Source of the DNA: Phycisphaerales bacterium
GTDB lineage: Bacteria > Planctomycetota > Phycisphaerae > Phycisphaerales > UBA1924
Length of the DNA stretch: 64,000 nucleotides
NCBI GenBank assembly: GCA_040221175.1
Contig: JAVJVK010000013.1
Location: forward strand, 62,001 to 126,000
Direction of reading: 5' to 3'
The notes beneath the pieces were generated by a model, which did not search any database, was not told the origin of the DNA, and worked only from the letters and a program-made list of their open reading frames with translations. Positions 7,508 to 14,954 of the stretch are shown here, piece after piece. Position 1 is the first letter of the stretch. Each line of letters opens with the position of its first letter. A program made the translations under genes and the position numbers.

Positions 7508-8881
7508 TTACGGGCAGCCCGCGTCGAAGGCGTTCTGGAAGGCCAGGAAGTCGAACAGGCTCAGCCGGCCGTCGCCGTCGAAGTCGGCGCTGGGCAGGCC
7601 CGCGTCGAAGGCGTTCTGGAACGCAAGGAAGTCGAAGATCGTCAGCGTACCGTCGCCGTCGAAGTCAGCGGCGCAGGGCAGGCCGTACTCGATGGTCAGG
7701 CTCGGGGCGACGCCGCCGTCCTCGCCGTGGACCTCCAGGGACTCGCCCTTGATGTCGCCGACGGTGAGGTAGCCCGCGTGCAGGCGCAGCTCCACGGGCT
7801 CGCGGGTGAATCCCTCGAAGACGCGGGGGATCTCGACATACAGGGGCTCGTCGTCGCAGGTGGTCATCACCAGTTTATCGACGCCGGTCGCGTGATCGGA
7901 TTCGATGGCGAAGCTCAGGCACTCGGGCACGCGGCCGAAGAAGACCGGCGTGTCCACGACGCTCTGGCAGATCAGCTCGCCATCGGGGCCGATCAGGCAC
8001 AGCAGGATGGCGCTGAGGTCCAGGTCGCTCTGCACGTCGATCTCGTACAGCTCGGCGCCGGGCACCTTGGTGTAGGTGATCTGGGTCTCGGCCTTGTCGT
8101 GCACCGTGCCGGTCAGGATCGACTCGCACAGCTTGGGCGTCGACTTGTCGCTGTGGATCTGGGCGCGGCGGGCGGCCTCGCGGGCGGCCTGCACGGCGGG
8201 CAGCAGCAGGGCGGCCGTGGTCGTCCCGCCCCCGCCTTCGGCCACAATGCTCCCGCCGGGCAGGACGTCGATGCGCGTGCCCTGGCCGGGCGCCACGAAG
8301 CCCAGGCCGGGGACGACGATCGGATCGACCATCAGCCAATCGGTGCCGCCCGTGGGGGTCGACACCGGCGCGGACGACGCCGTCAGGTCGCTGGGGTACA
8401 CCCAGAAGTCCCCCGGCAGCGCGTGCACGGGCAGGAAGGCCGGGCCGGCGACGTCGGGCCGCCACGTGCCGCTCCAGATGGCGATGGGGTTGGCCGGATC
8501 GGCCAGCACGCCCGCGGCCGGGTCGTGGGCCTGGGCGTAGCTCGCGCCCAGCACCACCGCGCCCACCATCGCCCCGCTGCTGGCCGCCTCCCACTGCGGT
8601 GCGGCCGCCCAGACGTCGAAGCCGACCGACGCCAGGGCGTACATGTCGGCCGAGACGTGGCCGTGCACGCCCACGCCCACGGCCTGGCCGGCCGAGATCA
8701 CCGGCTCGTCCAGGCGGACGGACAACCCGCCGTCCTGGGCGGTAGCGCCGGGGGCGCCGGTGGCGATGGCCGCCCCGGCCAGCAGCGCGAGGGCGAGCGG
8801 GCGGGCGGCAAGGAGGGTTTGGGTCTTGCGAGTCGTGCGAGTCATATGAGTCTTCAGAGTCTTGTGGGTCATCGGGTTCAT
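7508..8881 (-). CDS. Secreted GC-type dockerin protein carrying a pilin-like helix motif
   Basis: A 457-residue exported protein. A signal peptide (about residues 15-45, ending GATAQ) precedes a beta-rich domain of about 180 residues, then a Gly/Thr linker and the stretch ALLLPAVQAAREAARRAQ (about residues 224-241). This stretch is almost identical to the start of planctomycete DUF1559 prepilin-like proteins, but here it sits mid-protein without the preceding GFTLVELL prepilin helix. A second beta domain follows, then two dockerin repeats ([19 protein letters not shown] and SADFDGDGRLSLFDFLAFQN), ending GCP. The start was set at 8881 because GAAGGA lies nine bases upstream; an in-frame ATG at 8911 is less likely. 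Function unknown. Confidence 0.82.
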   Translation of the reverse strand: MNPMTHKTLKTHMTRTTRKTQTLLAARPLALALLAGAAIATGAPGATAQDGGLSVRLDEPVISAGQAVGVGVHGHVSADMYALASVGFDVWAAAPQWEAASSGAMVGAVVLGASYAQAHDPAAGVLADPANPIAIWSGTWRPDVAGPAFLPVHALPGDFWVYPSDLTASSAPVSTPTGGTDWLMVDPIVVPGLGFVAPGQGTRIDVLPGGSIVAEGGGGTTTAALLLPAVQAAREAARRAQIHSDKSTPKLCESILTGTVHDKAETQITYTKVPGAELYEIDVQSDLDLSAILLCLIGPDGELICQSVVDTPVFFGRVPECLSFAIESDHATGVDKLVMTTCDDEPLYVEIPRVFEGFTREPVELRLHAGYLTVGDIKGESLEVHGEDGGVAPSLTIEYGLPCAADFDGDGTLTIFDFLAFQNAFDAGLPSADFDGDGRLSLFDFLAFQNAFDAGCP

Positions 8882-9520
8882 GGGATCCAGTTCCTTCGTG
8901 CGTGCGCCCATACCTGGGCCCCCTTGGTGGGTGGTGCTCGGGCCGTCGAAGTCGCGGCCTCGGTCCGACGCAAGCGGACGGCACGCCCCTTGCTCACGAA
9001 ACCCACGCCGAAAAAATCCACGCCGGTGAGGGGTCCTGGCAGCGGGCGACGTTCAACGCGACCGAAGCGACGGCTGAGAAGCTCTCGGGGAAGCCACGGA
9101 ACTCCGCGGGGAGCACACAAGACTCCTGTGGCAACGACCCGAGTTCCTCGGGGAAGCCACGGCGCTCCGTGGGGAACACGCAGAATTCCGCGGGGAGGCC
9201 ACGGAGCTCCTCGGGGAACACACAGAACTTCTTGGGGAGGCCACAGAACTCTGCCGGGAACACACGGCACTCCTCGGGGACCGCCCAGAACACCGCGGGC
9301 GCGTTCTGGCGGGGCCTGGTGGACGTCCAGAACCCGCGCCGGACGCAGGAAGCGGCGTGTTGTTCGAGTTACGTGCGTCGACGCTCTTCTCGGACGTGAC
9401 CGCGGATCCCGACCGGGTCACGCGAATCGAGCGTCGAGCTCGTGCACTTGCAGCTCAAAGAGCGCGGGCAGGACGCCCCCCCGCGCGCGAGAGCATCACG
9501 GCGGCTGGGGCGCTGGCGGC
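8882..9520. other. Gene-free stretch dominated by a 21-bp tandem array
   Basis: About 640 bases between two minus-strand genes. The array at 9070-9300 fills the middle. Because the period is a multiple of three, several frames stay open across it; none has both a supported start and a recognisable protein, so no gene is called. Just right of the array, GTTCTGG and CCAGAAC (about 9303-9333) form a 7-bp inverted repeat. Confidence 0.6.
9070..9300. repeat. 21-bp tandem repeat array, 11 imperfect units
   Basis: Eleven consecutive 21-base units start at 9070, 9091, 9112, 9133, 9154, 9175, 9196, 9217, 9238, 9259 and 9280. Most end in CGGGG or TGGGG. From the second unit the heads tend to alternate between a GCCACGG type (9091, 9154, 9196, 9238) and a CACACAG type (9112, 9175, 9217, 9259), giving a partial 42-bp higher-order period. 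Read on the plus strand in one frame it would be a heptapeptide repeat of the form GKPRNSA/GNTQNSA; on the minus strand it would read LPAEFCVFPEELRG-like. Whether it is translated is unknown. Confidence 0.85.
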
Positions 9521-10918
9521 TCAATGCGTGTGGCTTCCACCACCGCCGAAGTCTCCGCCCATGCCGCCGCCCATGCCGCCGTCGAAGCCGCCGCCGATGT
9601 CGCCCATGCCGCCGTGTTCATCAAGGTCGCCAAACCCACCGCCACCGGGGTCACCTCCAGAGCCACCTCCCCCATCGGGGGCCCCTCCGGCATCGCTGCC
9701 ACCGCCCACGCCCTCGTCGGGCTGGGGTGCGAAGTCGCCGCCGCCTCCCGCATCGCCTGCGCCCGCACCCGTGCCGCCACCATCTCCGGCATCGCTGCCA
9801 CCGCTCACGCCCTCGTCGGGCTGGGGCGCGAAGTCACCGCCGCTTCCGGCATCGCCGCCTCCGGCATCCGCGTCGCCGCCCCCTGTTGAATTGCCGCCAC
9901 CATCCGCACCATCTCCGCCCGCGTCGTTGTTGGGCGGCTGAACTGACGGCCCTGAGTCGACGGGCGTGAGGACGGGGTTGCCGTTGGCGTCCCACGTCAC
10001 TTCAACCTCGATGAAGCTGGAACTCGGGTATGCCTCGCCACCTCCGGCATCGCCCCCGGTGGTATCGCCGCCGCCACTTGTGTCACCAGCTCCGGCATCG
10101 CCCCCGGTGGCATCGCCGCCACCGCCAGCGTCTCCACCGCCGACATCACCGCCGCCACCACCAGCGTCAGCACCGCCGACGTCAGCACCGCCGCCACCAG
10201 CGTCTCCACCGCCGGCGTCATCGCCGCCGCCACCAGCGTCTCCACCGCCGACATCAGCACCGCCGCCACCAGCGTCTCCACCGCCGACGTCAGCGCCGCC
10301 CGCGTCATTGAGTGGCTGGAATGCCGGCCCTGAATCGACGGGTGTGAGGACGGGGTTACCGTCGGCGTCCCAGGTCACTTCAACCGGTGTGCGGATCGGA
10401 AATACCTGGATACTGCCGGCGGCATTGCCCGTGTCTGGCCCCGGCGTCCGATCCGGAGCTGGATTTGCATCTCGATCTGGGTCTGGATCTGGGTCCTGAA
10501 TAGGCTCTGGCTCGGGTGGCGGCGTCGGTGGAAGCTCAACCACTTGCTCTTCCGGGCGAGCAACAACTTCCACTCCGAATTGGCCGCGATACGTTGAATC
10601 TGGCTCCTTGACCAGACGCATGACGATCCGATGCACCTGCTCGTCTGGCGCAATCTCGGGCAGAACAGCTTCGGCGAGGAGTTTCTCAATCTCTGCCGGA
10701 TCGGTGTATATTCCGGGGCGATGGGCTTTTTCCGGATGGACCTGCTCGTGGTTGTACTGCGCTCGATTGGCCAACCATATTGCAGCATTTCCGATCGGTT
10801 CGTCGGGATCGACTATTGGTGTGTGGATTTGATATACAATTGCACCTTCCTGGGAAGGCATCAGAAAGCCCCCTTGCCATACCGTCCGAACGACCTGGGC
10901 GTCGGACTCCTCTGGCAT
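9521..10918 (-). CDS. Gly/Asp-repeat low-complexity protein
   Basis: A 465-residue protein with no recognised family. Residues 1 to about 130 look globular (QGGFLMPSQEGAIVYQIHTP, then a helical DPAEIEKLLAEAVLPEIAPDE). A Pro/Asp linker follows (PPPEPEPIQDPDPDPDRD). Two copies of a module beginning VEVTWDADGNPVLTPVDSGP (about residues 200 and 320) are separated by long GGGDAGGGGADVGG-type repeats, and a duplicated GGDFAPQPDEGVSGGSDAG block precedes a Gly-rich tail ending SHTH. The ATG at 10918 shares one base with the stop of the TPR gene (TGATG), which suggests coupled translation. No signal peptide is visible. It may be an intrinsically disordered partner of the TPR membrane protein. Confidence 0.7.
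   Translation of the reverse strand: MPEESDAQVVRTVWQGGFLMPSQEGAIVYQIHTPIVDPDEPIGNAAIWLANRAQYNHEQVHPEKAHRPGIYTDPAEIEKLLAEAVLPEIAPDEQVHRIVMRLVKEPDSTYRGQFGVEVVARPEEQVVELPPTPPPEPEPIQDPDPDPDRDANPAPDRTPGPDTGNAAGSIQVFPIRTPVEVTWDADGNPVLTPVDSGPAFQPLNDAGGADVGGGDAGGGGADVGGGDAGGGGDDAGGGDAGGGGADVGGADAGGGGGDVGGGDAGGGGDATGGDAGAGDTSGGGDTTGGDAGGGEAYPSSSFIEVEVTWDANGNPVLTPVDSGPSVQPPNNDAGGDGADGGGNSTGGGDADAGGGDAGSGGDFAPQPDEGVSGGSDAGDGGGTGAGAGDAGGGGDFAPQPDEGVGGGSDAGGAPDGGGGSGGDPGGGGFGDLDEHGGMGDIGGGFDGGMGGGMGGDFGGGGSHTH
10030..10310. repeat. GGC/GCC-rich codon repeats encoding Gly-Asp-Ala tracts
   Basis: Imperfect tandem repeats of about 27-45 bases (recurring CCACCAGCGTCTCCACCGCC) inside the minus-strand Gly/Asp-repeat gene. 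They encode the GGGDAGGGGADVGG tracts. Arrays like this tend to change length between strains. Confidence 0.7.
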
Positions 10919-11571
10919 CACGGGCCTCCGGGCGATTGTTGGATCGGTGATACCGCTGATTTCTGCGGTGTAACATCCGGGAACGAAGGCGCGCCTTGCT
11001 GCGGAGACGTTGAGCGCATTTGTGACATCTTCTGCCAGCCCCACACCATGAACGCCACGAACAACAAGAACAGCGGCACGAAGATGATCCACTTGATGGC
11101 CACGCGCAGGGGGTGCAGCCGTCGATCGAGCCGGCGCTGCATGCGGCGGTAGTAGCGTTCGCGCCGCGCACGCTTCTTCAGCGCACGTCGTTCGCGGCCC
11201 GTGGGCCGTGCCGGTCCTGGGTTCGTCGGAGTCGATGATCCGCCAACGGCGTCCAGCCGATCGCGGGCCGCGGCGTAATCAGGTTTTAGCTTGAGTGCGT
11301 TTGCATAGCACTCGCGAGCATTGGCCGTGTCGCCCTGGGCCTCGAGGCACAGGCCAAGGTTGTGCATGGCCGAGTGCGCTCTGGGTTGGACAGCGAGGGC
11401 TTTGCGGAAGTACGCCTCGGCCGCCGCATATTCCTTCATCGTCTGGCACACGAAGCCGAGCTGGAACAGCGTTTCGTAGTCGCCCGGGTCCTCCCGGAAC
11501 GCTTCGAGCAGTAGCCGCTTCGCCTCCGCGTAGCGGCCCGCCCCCACGAGCTGGCGGACGTCGTCTGCCAT
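10918..11571 (-). CDS. TPR-repeat membrane protein
   Basis: A 217-residue protein with three tetratricopeptide repeats (residues about 4-105; for example YETLFQLGFVCQTMKEYAAAEAYFRKAL, AHSAMHNLGLCLEAQGDTANARECYANAL in shorter pieces). A very basic stretch (GRERRALKKRARRERYYRR, about 128-146) follows, then one transmembrane helix (about 158-180, WIIFVPLFLLFVAFMVWGW). The layout implies a cytoplasmic TPR scaffold tethered by a C-terminal anchor with a short external tail. It is the first gene of a pair with the Gly/Asp-repeat protein (one-base TGATG overlap). Partners are unknown. Confidence 0.78.
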   Translation of the reverse strand: MADDVRQLVGAGRYAEAKRLLLEAFREDPGDYETLFQLGFVCQTMKEYAAAEAYFRKALAVQPRAHSAMHNLGLCLEAQGDTANARECYANALKLKPDYAAARDRLDAVGGSSTPTNPGPARPTGRERRALKKRARRERYYRRMQRRLDRRLHPLRVAIKWIIFVPLFLLFVAFMVWGWQKMSQMRSTSPQQGAPSFPDVTPQKSAVSPIQQSPGGP

Positions 11572-11771
11572 TGCTCGATTCTACCGCATCGATTCGCGGT
11601 TCGATCGCCTGACCCGCTCACGCTCGCTGGGTCGCCCGCAGGATCTCTCTCAATCTGCCGTTTTTTGATGAAGTCGCCCCCGGATCACCCCGATGAACCC
11701 TCCAGACCGCCCCTGGGGCCCTGCGGCACGGTGCCGTGGGTCCGCTCGTGGGGCAAACTGGAGAGTCGATC

Positions 11772-12461
11772 ATGACGAACTCAACTCGCTATCCGCGCCG
11801 TGAAGCCCTCCTCCTGGCATGGTCGCGCCACCACTCCACCGTGTGGAGCGGCGGGCAGGCCGGGCCGCCCGACACGGGCCTCAGCGCACAGCAATTGCAG
11901 GATTTTGCCGATGCGGTTTCCCAGGCCGAAGCGGCCTTCAATAACCGCGTCGCAAAGTTGGCCGCAGCGAAAACGGCGACCACGGACAAGAACGACAAGT
12001 TCGACGTGCTGCTCGACCGCCTGGGCTCGTGCATGTCGACCATCGACTCGTACTTCAAGGAAACCAAGGACCCCGGCGTCTACGTGCGGGCCGAGATCGA
12101 CCCGCCCAAGGAGCCCAGCGAGCGCCCCGCGCCGCCCAAGCCCAGCGACGTCGAGCTCACCTCGATCACCGGCGGATCGATGGAAGTGGCCTTCAAGGTC
12201 ACCGCCGCCGGCGCGGTCTTCGAGATCCAGCGTGCAAGCACGCCCATCGAGGGCCAGCTCGGCGAGTGGAACACGATCGCCATCACCGGCGAGAAGCAGT
12301 TCACCGACCCGGGCGTGCCCGTGGGCCTGCAGAGCGTGCAGTACCGCGTGCGGGCCGTGCTGCCCAACAACAACGCCAGCCCGTGGAGCAGCCCGGCGCT
12401 GTTCACCTTCGGCGCCCAGGGCAGCCAGGGCGGCCCGGCGGCGCGCGAGCGGGCGGGGTGA
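11772..12461 (+). CDS. Hypothetical protein with fibronectin type III-like C-terminus
   Basis: A 229-residue protein. Residues about 35-95 are helical (LSAQQLQDFADAVSQAEAAF, then KLAAAKTATTDKNDKFDVLL). A proline linker (PPKEPSERPAPPKPSDVEL) leads to a beta-sandwich-like C-terminus of about 90 residues (VFEIQRAS, QYRVRAVLPNNNASPWSSP) that resembles a fibronectin type III domain. There is no signal peptide. The ATG at 11772 was chosen over the upstream frame start because GGAGA lies seven bases before it. The Asn-Asn-rich loop and SPWSSP are typical of FN3 repeats. Function unknown. Confidence 0.7.
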   Translation: MTNSTRYPRREALLLAWSRHHSTVWSGGQAGPPDTGLSAQQLQDFADAVSQAEAAFNNRVAKLAAAKTATTDKNDKFDVLLDRLGSCMSTIDSYFKETKDPGVYVRAEIDPPKEPSERPAPPKPSDVELTSITGGSMEVAFKVTAAGAVFEIQRASTPIEGQLGEWNTIAITGEKQFTDPGVPVGLQSVQYRVRAVLPNNNASPWSSPALFTFGAQGSQGGPAARERAG

Positions 12462-12853
12462 AGTTTCGTTCTGACGCTTCGCCAGCGGGGCCATGCGCGG
12501 CTGCGCCGTCGCGTGAGGCCCTCAAGCACCGCGTGCAGCGTGGGAGACCCGTCAGAAGCGTCTTGTAGAGCGAAGGTTGGGAAGGGGAGGTAGGCCGGAG
12601 GCCGCCTCCCGCTTCGCATGCGCCAGATATCTCACGCTCGCGTCCTGCACCCCCCGTCGGGCGCAGCCCGCGCCCGGCCCCGCCGGCGAGGTGCCAAGAC
12701 GAACCCCCGCCGGCGAGGCGACAAGACGAACCCCCCTCCGGCGAGGCGAAAGGACGGACCCCCGCCGGCGAGGCGCCTCAGGGTCAACCCCCGGCCGGCC
12801 CCGGCCCAAGGCGCGCCATCGTCGGCAGGGGTAGCCTTGGCCTCACCCTGGGA
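12462..12853. other. Gene-free stretch with short tandem repeats
   Basis: About 390 bases upstream of the SpoIIE-type phosphatase. The right half holds the 27-28 bp repeat (12680-12790). The left half shows no promoter or RNA gene that I can support. Confidence 0.5.
12680..12790. repeat. 27-28 bp tandem repeat, about four units
   Basis: The core CGCCGGCGAGG recurs at 12681, 12708, 12736 (as CTCCGGCGAGG) and 12763, with a fading fifth copy near 12790. Each core is followed by a variable segment such as CGACAAGACGAACCC. The array ends about 60 bases upstream of the phosphatase start. Confidence 0.75.
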
Positions 12854-14923
12854 ATGGTGGGCCAGGACATGCTCGGCCGCGTCTCGATCCGCATCCTGCT
12901 GCCGCTGCTCATGGGCCTGCCCGTGGCCGTGGCCGCGCTCGTGCTGGTTGGGCTGTGGAGCGGCAACGCCCGAGAGAGCGCCCGCACGCTCAACGCGGCG
13001 GAGATGGCCCAGATCCACGCGCGCATCAACGAGCGATTGCGCACGCTGCTGAGCATGCCCGCGCGGGCCACGGGCTTCCAGCGCGAGGGCATCCACTCGG
13101 GCCGCCTGGACGCGGGCGACCCCAGGAGCTGGCACGACCAGCTCTTCGACCTGACCCGCGCCATGGACATGATCAGCGGCGTCACCTGGGGGAACGCGGA
13201 CGGCCACGCCGCGTGGGTCTACCGCTACCCCGGCAAGCCTTACCCCGAGCTGGCCATATCCGACGAACAGACGGCCCGGGACGGCGCGCTGTGGATCGAG
13301 GAATTCTCGCTCGACGAATCGGGCGCGACCATCGAACGGATCGGCGGGTACGCCTACGACCCGCGCACCCGGCCGTGGTACGCCGGCGCGGTCGAGGCCG
13401 GCGGCCCCACGTTCCTCGAGCCATACGCCTGGGTGAACGGCGACGGCCAGGCCACCACGCTGGGCCTGCCGTTCGTCGAGCCCGTCTTCGATCGGGAAGG
13501 ATCCGAAGACTCGAGCGAACTCCTGGGCGTGCTCGCCGCCGAGTTCAGCCTGCAGGACCTCTCCGACTTCCTACGCACGCTCCGCGTCGGGACGGCGGGC
13601 TTCGTGCTGGTGCTCGACGCAAACGGCCGGCTGATCGCCCATTCGCTGCCCACCGGCGACGTGCCCGCGGCGGTGGAAGTCGAAGGCGTGCCCACCGTGC
13701 CCGTGGCGGCATCGATGGACGACCCTCGCGTGCGCGAAATGGCAGGCGTGGTCGACGCCGCGCTCTCGGCCGGCGCGGATGGCCGGGCGGTCGTGCCCGT
13801 GGAAGGCGAGCCCATGCTCGTGCGCGTCTCGGCCTTCGGCGGCCTGCCCGGGCTCGACTGGCGGATCATCACCGCCGTACCCGAGGCCGAGCTGCTCGCG
13901 CCCGTAGCCGCCGCGCGAGCGAGCAGCCACCGCGCCACGCTCATCGCGGTGCTGGCGACCATCCTGCTGGGCCTTGGCGTCGGGCTCGCCGCCACCGTGC
14001 CCGTGCGGCGGCTGGTCCGCGAGATCCGCCGCGTCGGCCAGGGCGAGCTCGACGAGCGCGTGCGGCCCGAGCCCAGCAGCGAGCTGCGCCAGATCGCCGA
14101 AGCGGTCAACGCCATGGCCGAGGACCTGCGCGACCGCGTCCGCGTGCGCGAGAGCCTGCTCGTGGCGATGGAGGTCCAGAAGAACCTGCTGCCCCAGGAG
14201 CCGCCCACCGTCACGGGCCTGGACATCGCCGGCCACAGCACGTACTGCGACGAGACCGGCGGGGATTACTACGACTACCTCGACGTCCAGCCTTTGGCCG
14301 GGGGCCAAGGCGACGGACAAGCGCGCGTCGCGCTGGCCATCGGCGACGTCATGGGCCACGGCGTTGCGGCCGCCATGCTGATGGCCACCGCGCGCGGCAT
14401 CCTGCGCAGCCGCTGCGATGAACCGGCTTCGCTGGGTGAATTGCTCACCCACCTGAACGAGCTGCTCGTCGGCGATACCGGCGGCAAGCGATTCATGACC
14501 ATGCTCCTGGTCGTCCTCGATGGCGAGACCGGCGAGATGGACTGGGCGTCGGCCGGCCACGATCCGCCCATCGTCTACCTTGCCAAGCAAGACCGCTTCG
14601 CCCAGTTCGATGGCGGCGGCATCCCGCTGGGGCTCTTCGCGGGCCAGGCCTACGAGACCGACACCGAGGGGCCGTTCGCCGCCGGCGACGTCGTCGTGCT
14701 CTCGACCGACGGACTGTGGGAGGCCCGCACGATCGAAGGTGAGTTCTACGGCAAGGAGCGCCTCGAGCGCGTGATTCGCGAGAACGCCGGCAAGACGGCG
14801 GAGAAGATCGCAGCCGCCATCCGCACCGACCACATCGCCGCCTGCGGCGAGGCGTCCCAGGACGACGACATCACCTTCGTCGTGGCGAAGATGGGGCCGT
14901 CCGTGCCGGGCGTTACGCGGTAG
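12854..14923 (+). CDS. Membrane sensor PP2C (SpoIIE-type) serine phosphatase
   Basis: A 689-residue signalling protein. A first transmembrane helix (about 13-33) is followed by a large extracytoplasmic sensor region (about 40-350) with double-Cache-like features (WVYRYPGKPYPELAISDE, RTRPWYAGA, AAEFSLQDLSDFL, GFVLVLDANGRLIAHS). The second helix (about 360-378) leads into a HAMP domain (VRRLVREIRRVGQGELDERV). From about residue 440 on is the RsbU/SpoIIE phosphatase domain, with metal-ligand motifs GGDYYDYLDV, IGDVMGHGVAAAM and the terminal DDDITFVVAK. It probably dephosphorylates an anti-sigma-factor antagonist in response to an external ligand. No anti-sigma or antagonist gene is adjacent. The start could also be the ATG 15 bases downstream. 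Confidence 0.9.
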   Translation: MVGQDMLGRVSIRILLPLLMGLPVAVAALVLVGLWSGNARESARTLNAAEMAQIHARINERLRTLLSMPARATGFQREGIHSGRLDAGDPRSWHDQLFDLTRAMDMISGVTWGNADGHAAWVYRYPGKPYPELAISDEQTARDGALWIEEFSLDESGATIERIGGYAYDPRTRPWYAGAVEAGGPTFLEPYAWVNGDGQATTLGLPFVEPVFDREGSEDSSELLGVLAAEFSLQDLSDFLRTLRVGTAGFVLVLDANGRLIAHSLPTGDVPAAVEVEGVPTVPVAASMDDPRVREMAGVVDAALSAGADGRAVVPVEGEPMLVRVSAFGGLPGLDWRIITAVPEAELLAPVAAARASSHRATLIAVLATILLGLGVGLAATVPVRRLVREIRRVGQGELDERVRPEPSSELRQIAEAVNAMAEDLRDRVRVRESLLVAMEVQKNLLPQEPPTVTGLDIAGHSTYCDETGGDYYDYLDVQPLAGGQGDGQARVALAIGDVMGHGVAAAMLMATARGILRSRCDEPASLGELLTHLNELLVGDTGGKRFMTMLLVVLDGETGEMDWASAGHDPPIVYLAKQDRFAQFDGGGIPLGLFAGQAYETDTEGPFAAGDVVVLSTDGLWEARTIEGEFYGKERLERVIRENAGKTAEKIAAAIRTDHIAACGEASQDDDITFVVAKMGPSVPGVTR

Positions 14924-14954
14924 CCCGTCCGTCGCTCGCGAGCCGGACTACCGC
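14917..14954. terminator. Inverted repeat spanning both convergent stop codons
   Basis: GCGGTAG (14917-14923) and CTACCGC (14948-14954) form 7-bp arms that contain the TAG stop of the phosphatase gene and the complementary CTA of the OppC-like gene's stop. No T-run follows on either side, so a bidirectional terminator role is only possible. Confidence 0.3.

Noticed and set aside
9070-9300. CRISPR array
   Set aside because: The units are contiguous and imperfect with no spacers, and there are no cas genes in the window.
8902-9399. A heptapeptide-repeat protein encoded by the 21-bp array on the plus strand
   Set aside because: The frame is open, but several others are too. No ribosome site or conserved flanks support translation, so it is kept as a repeat, not a gene.
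7169-9889. A 906-codon plus-strand open frame
   Set aside because: It runs antisense to a dockerin gene and through the 21-bp repeat array and the Gly-repeat gene. Its composition (Arg, Ala, Gly, His) is typical of shadow frames.
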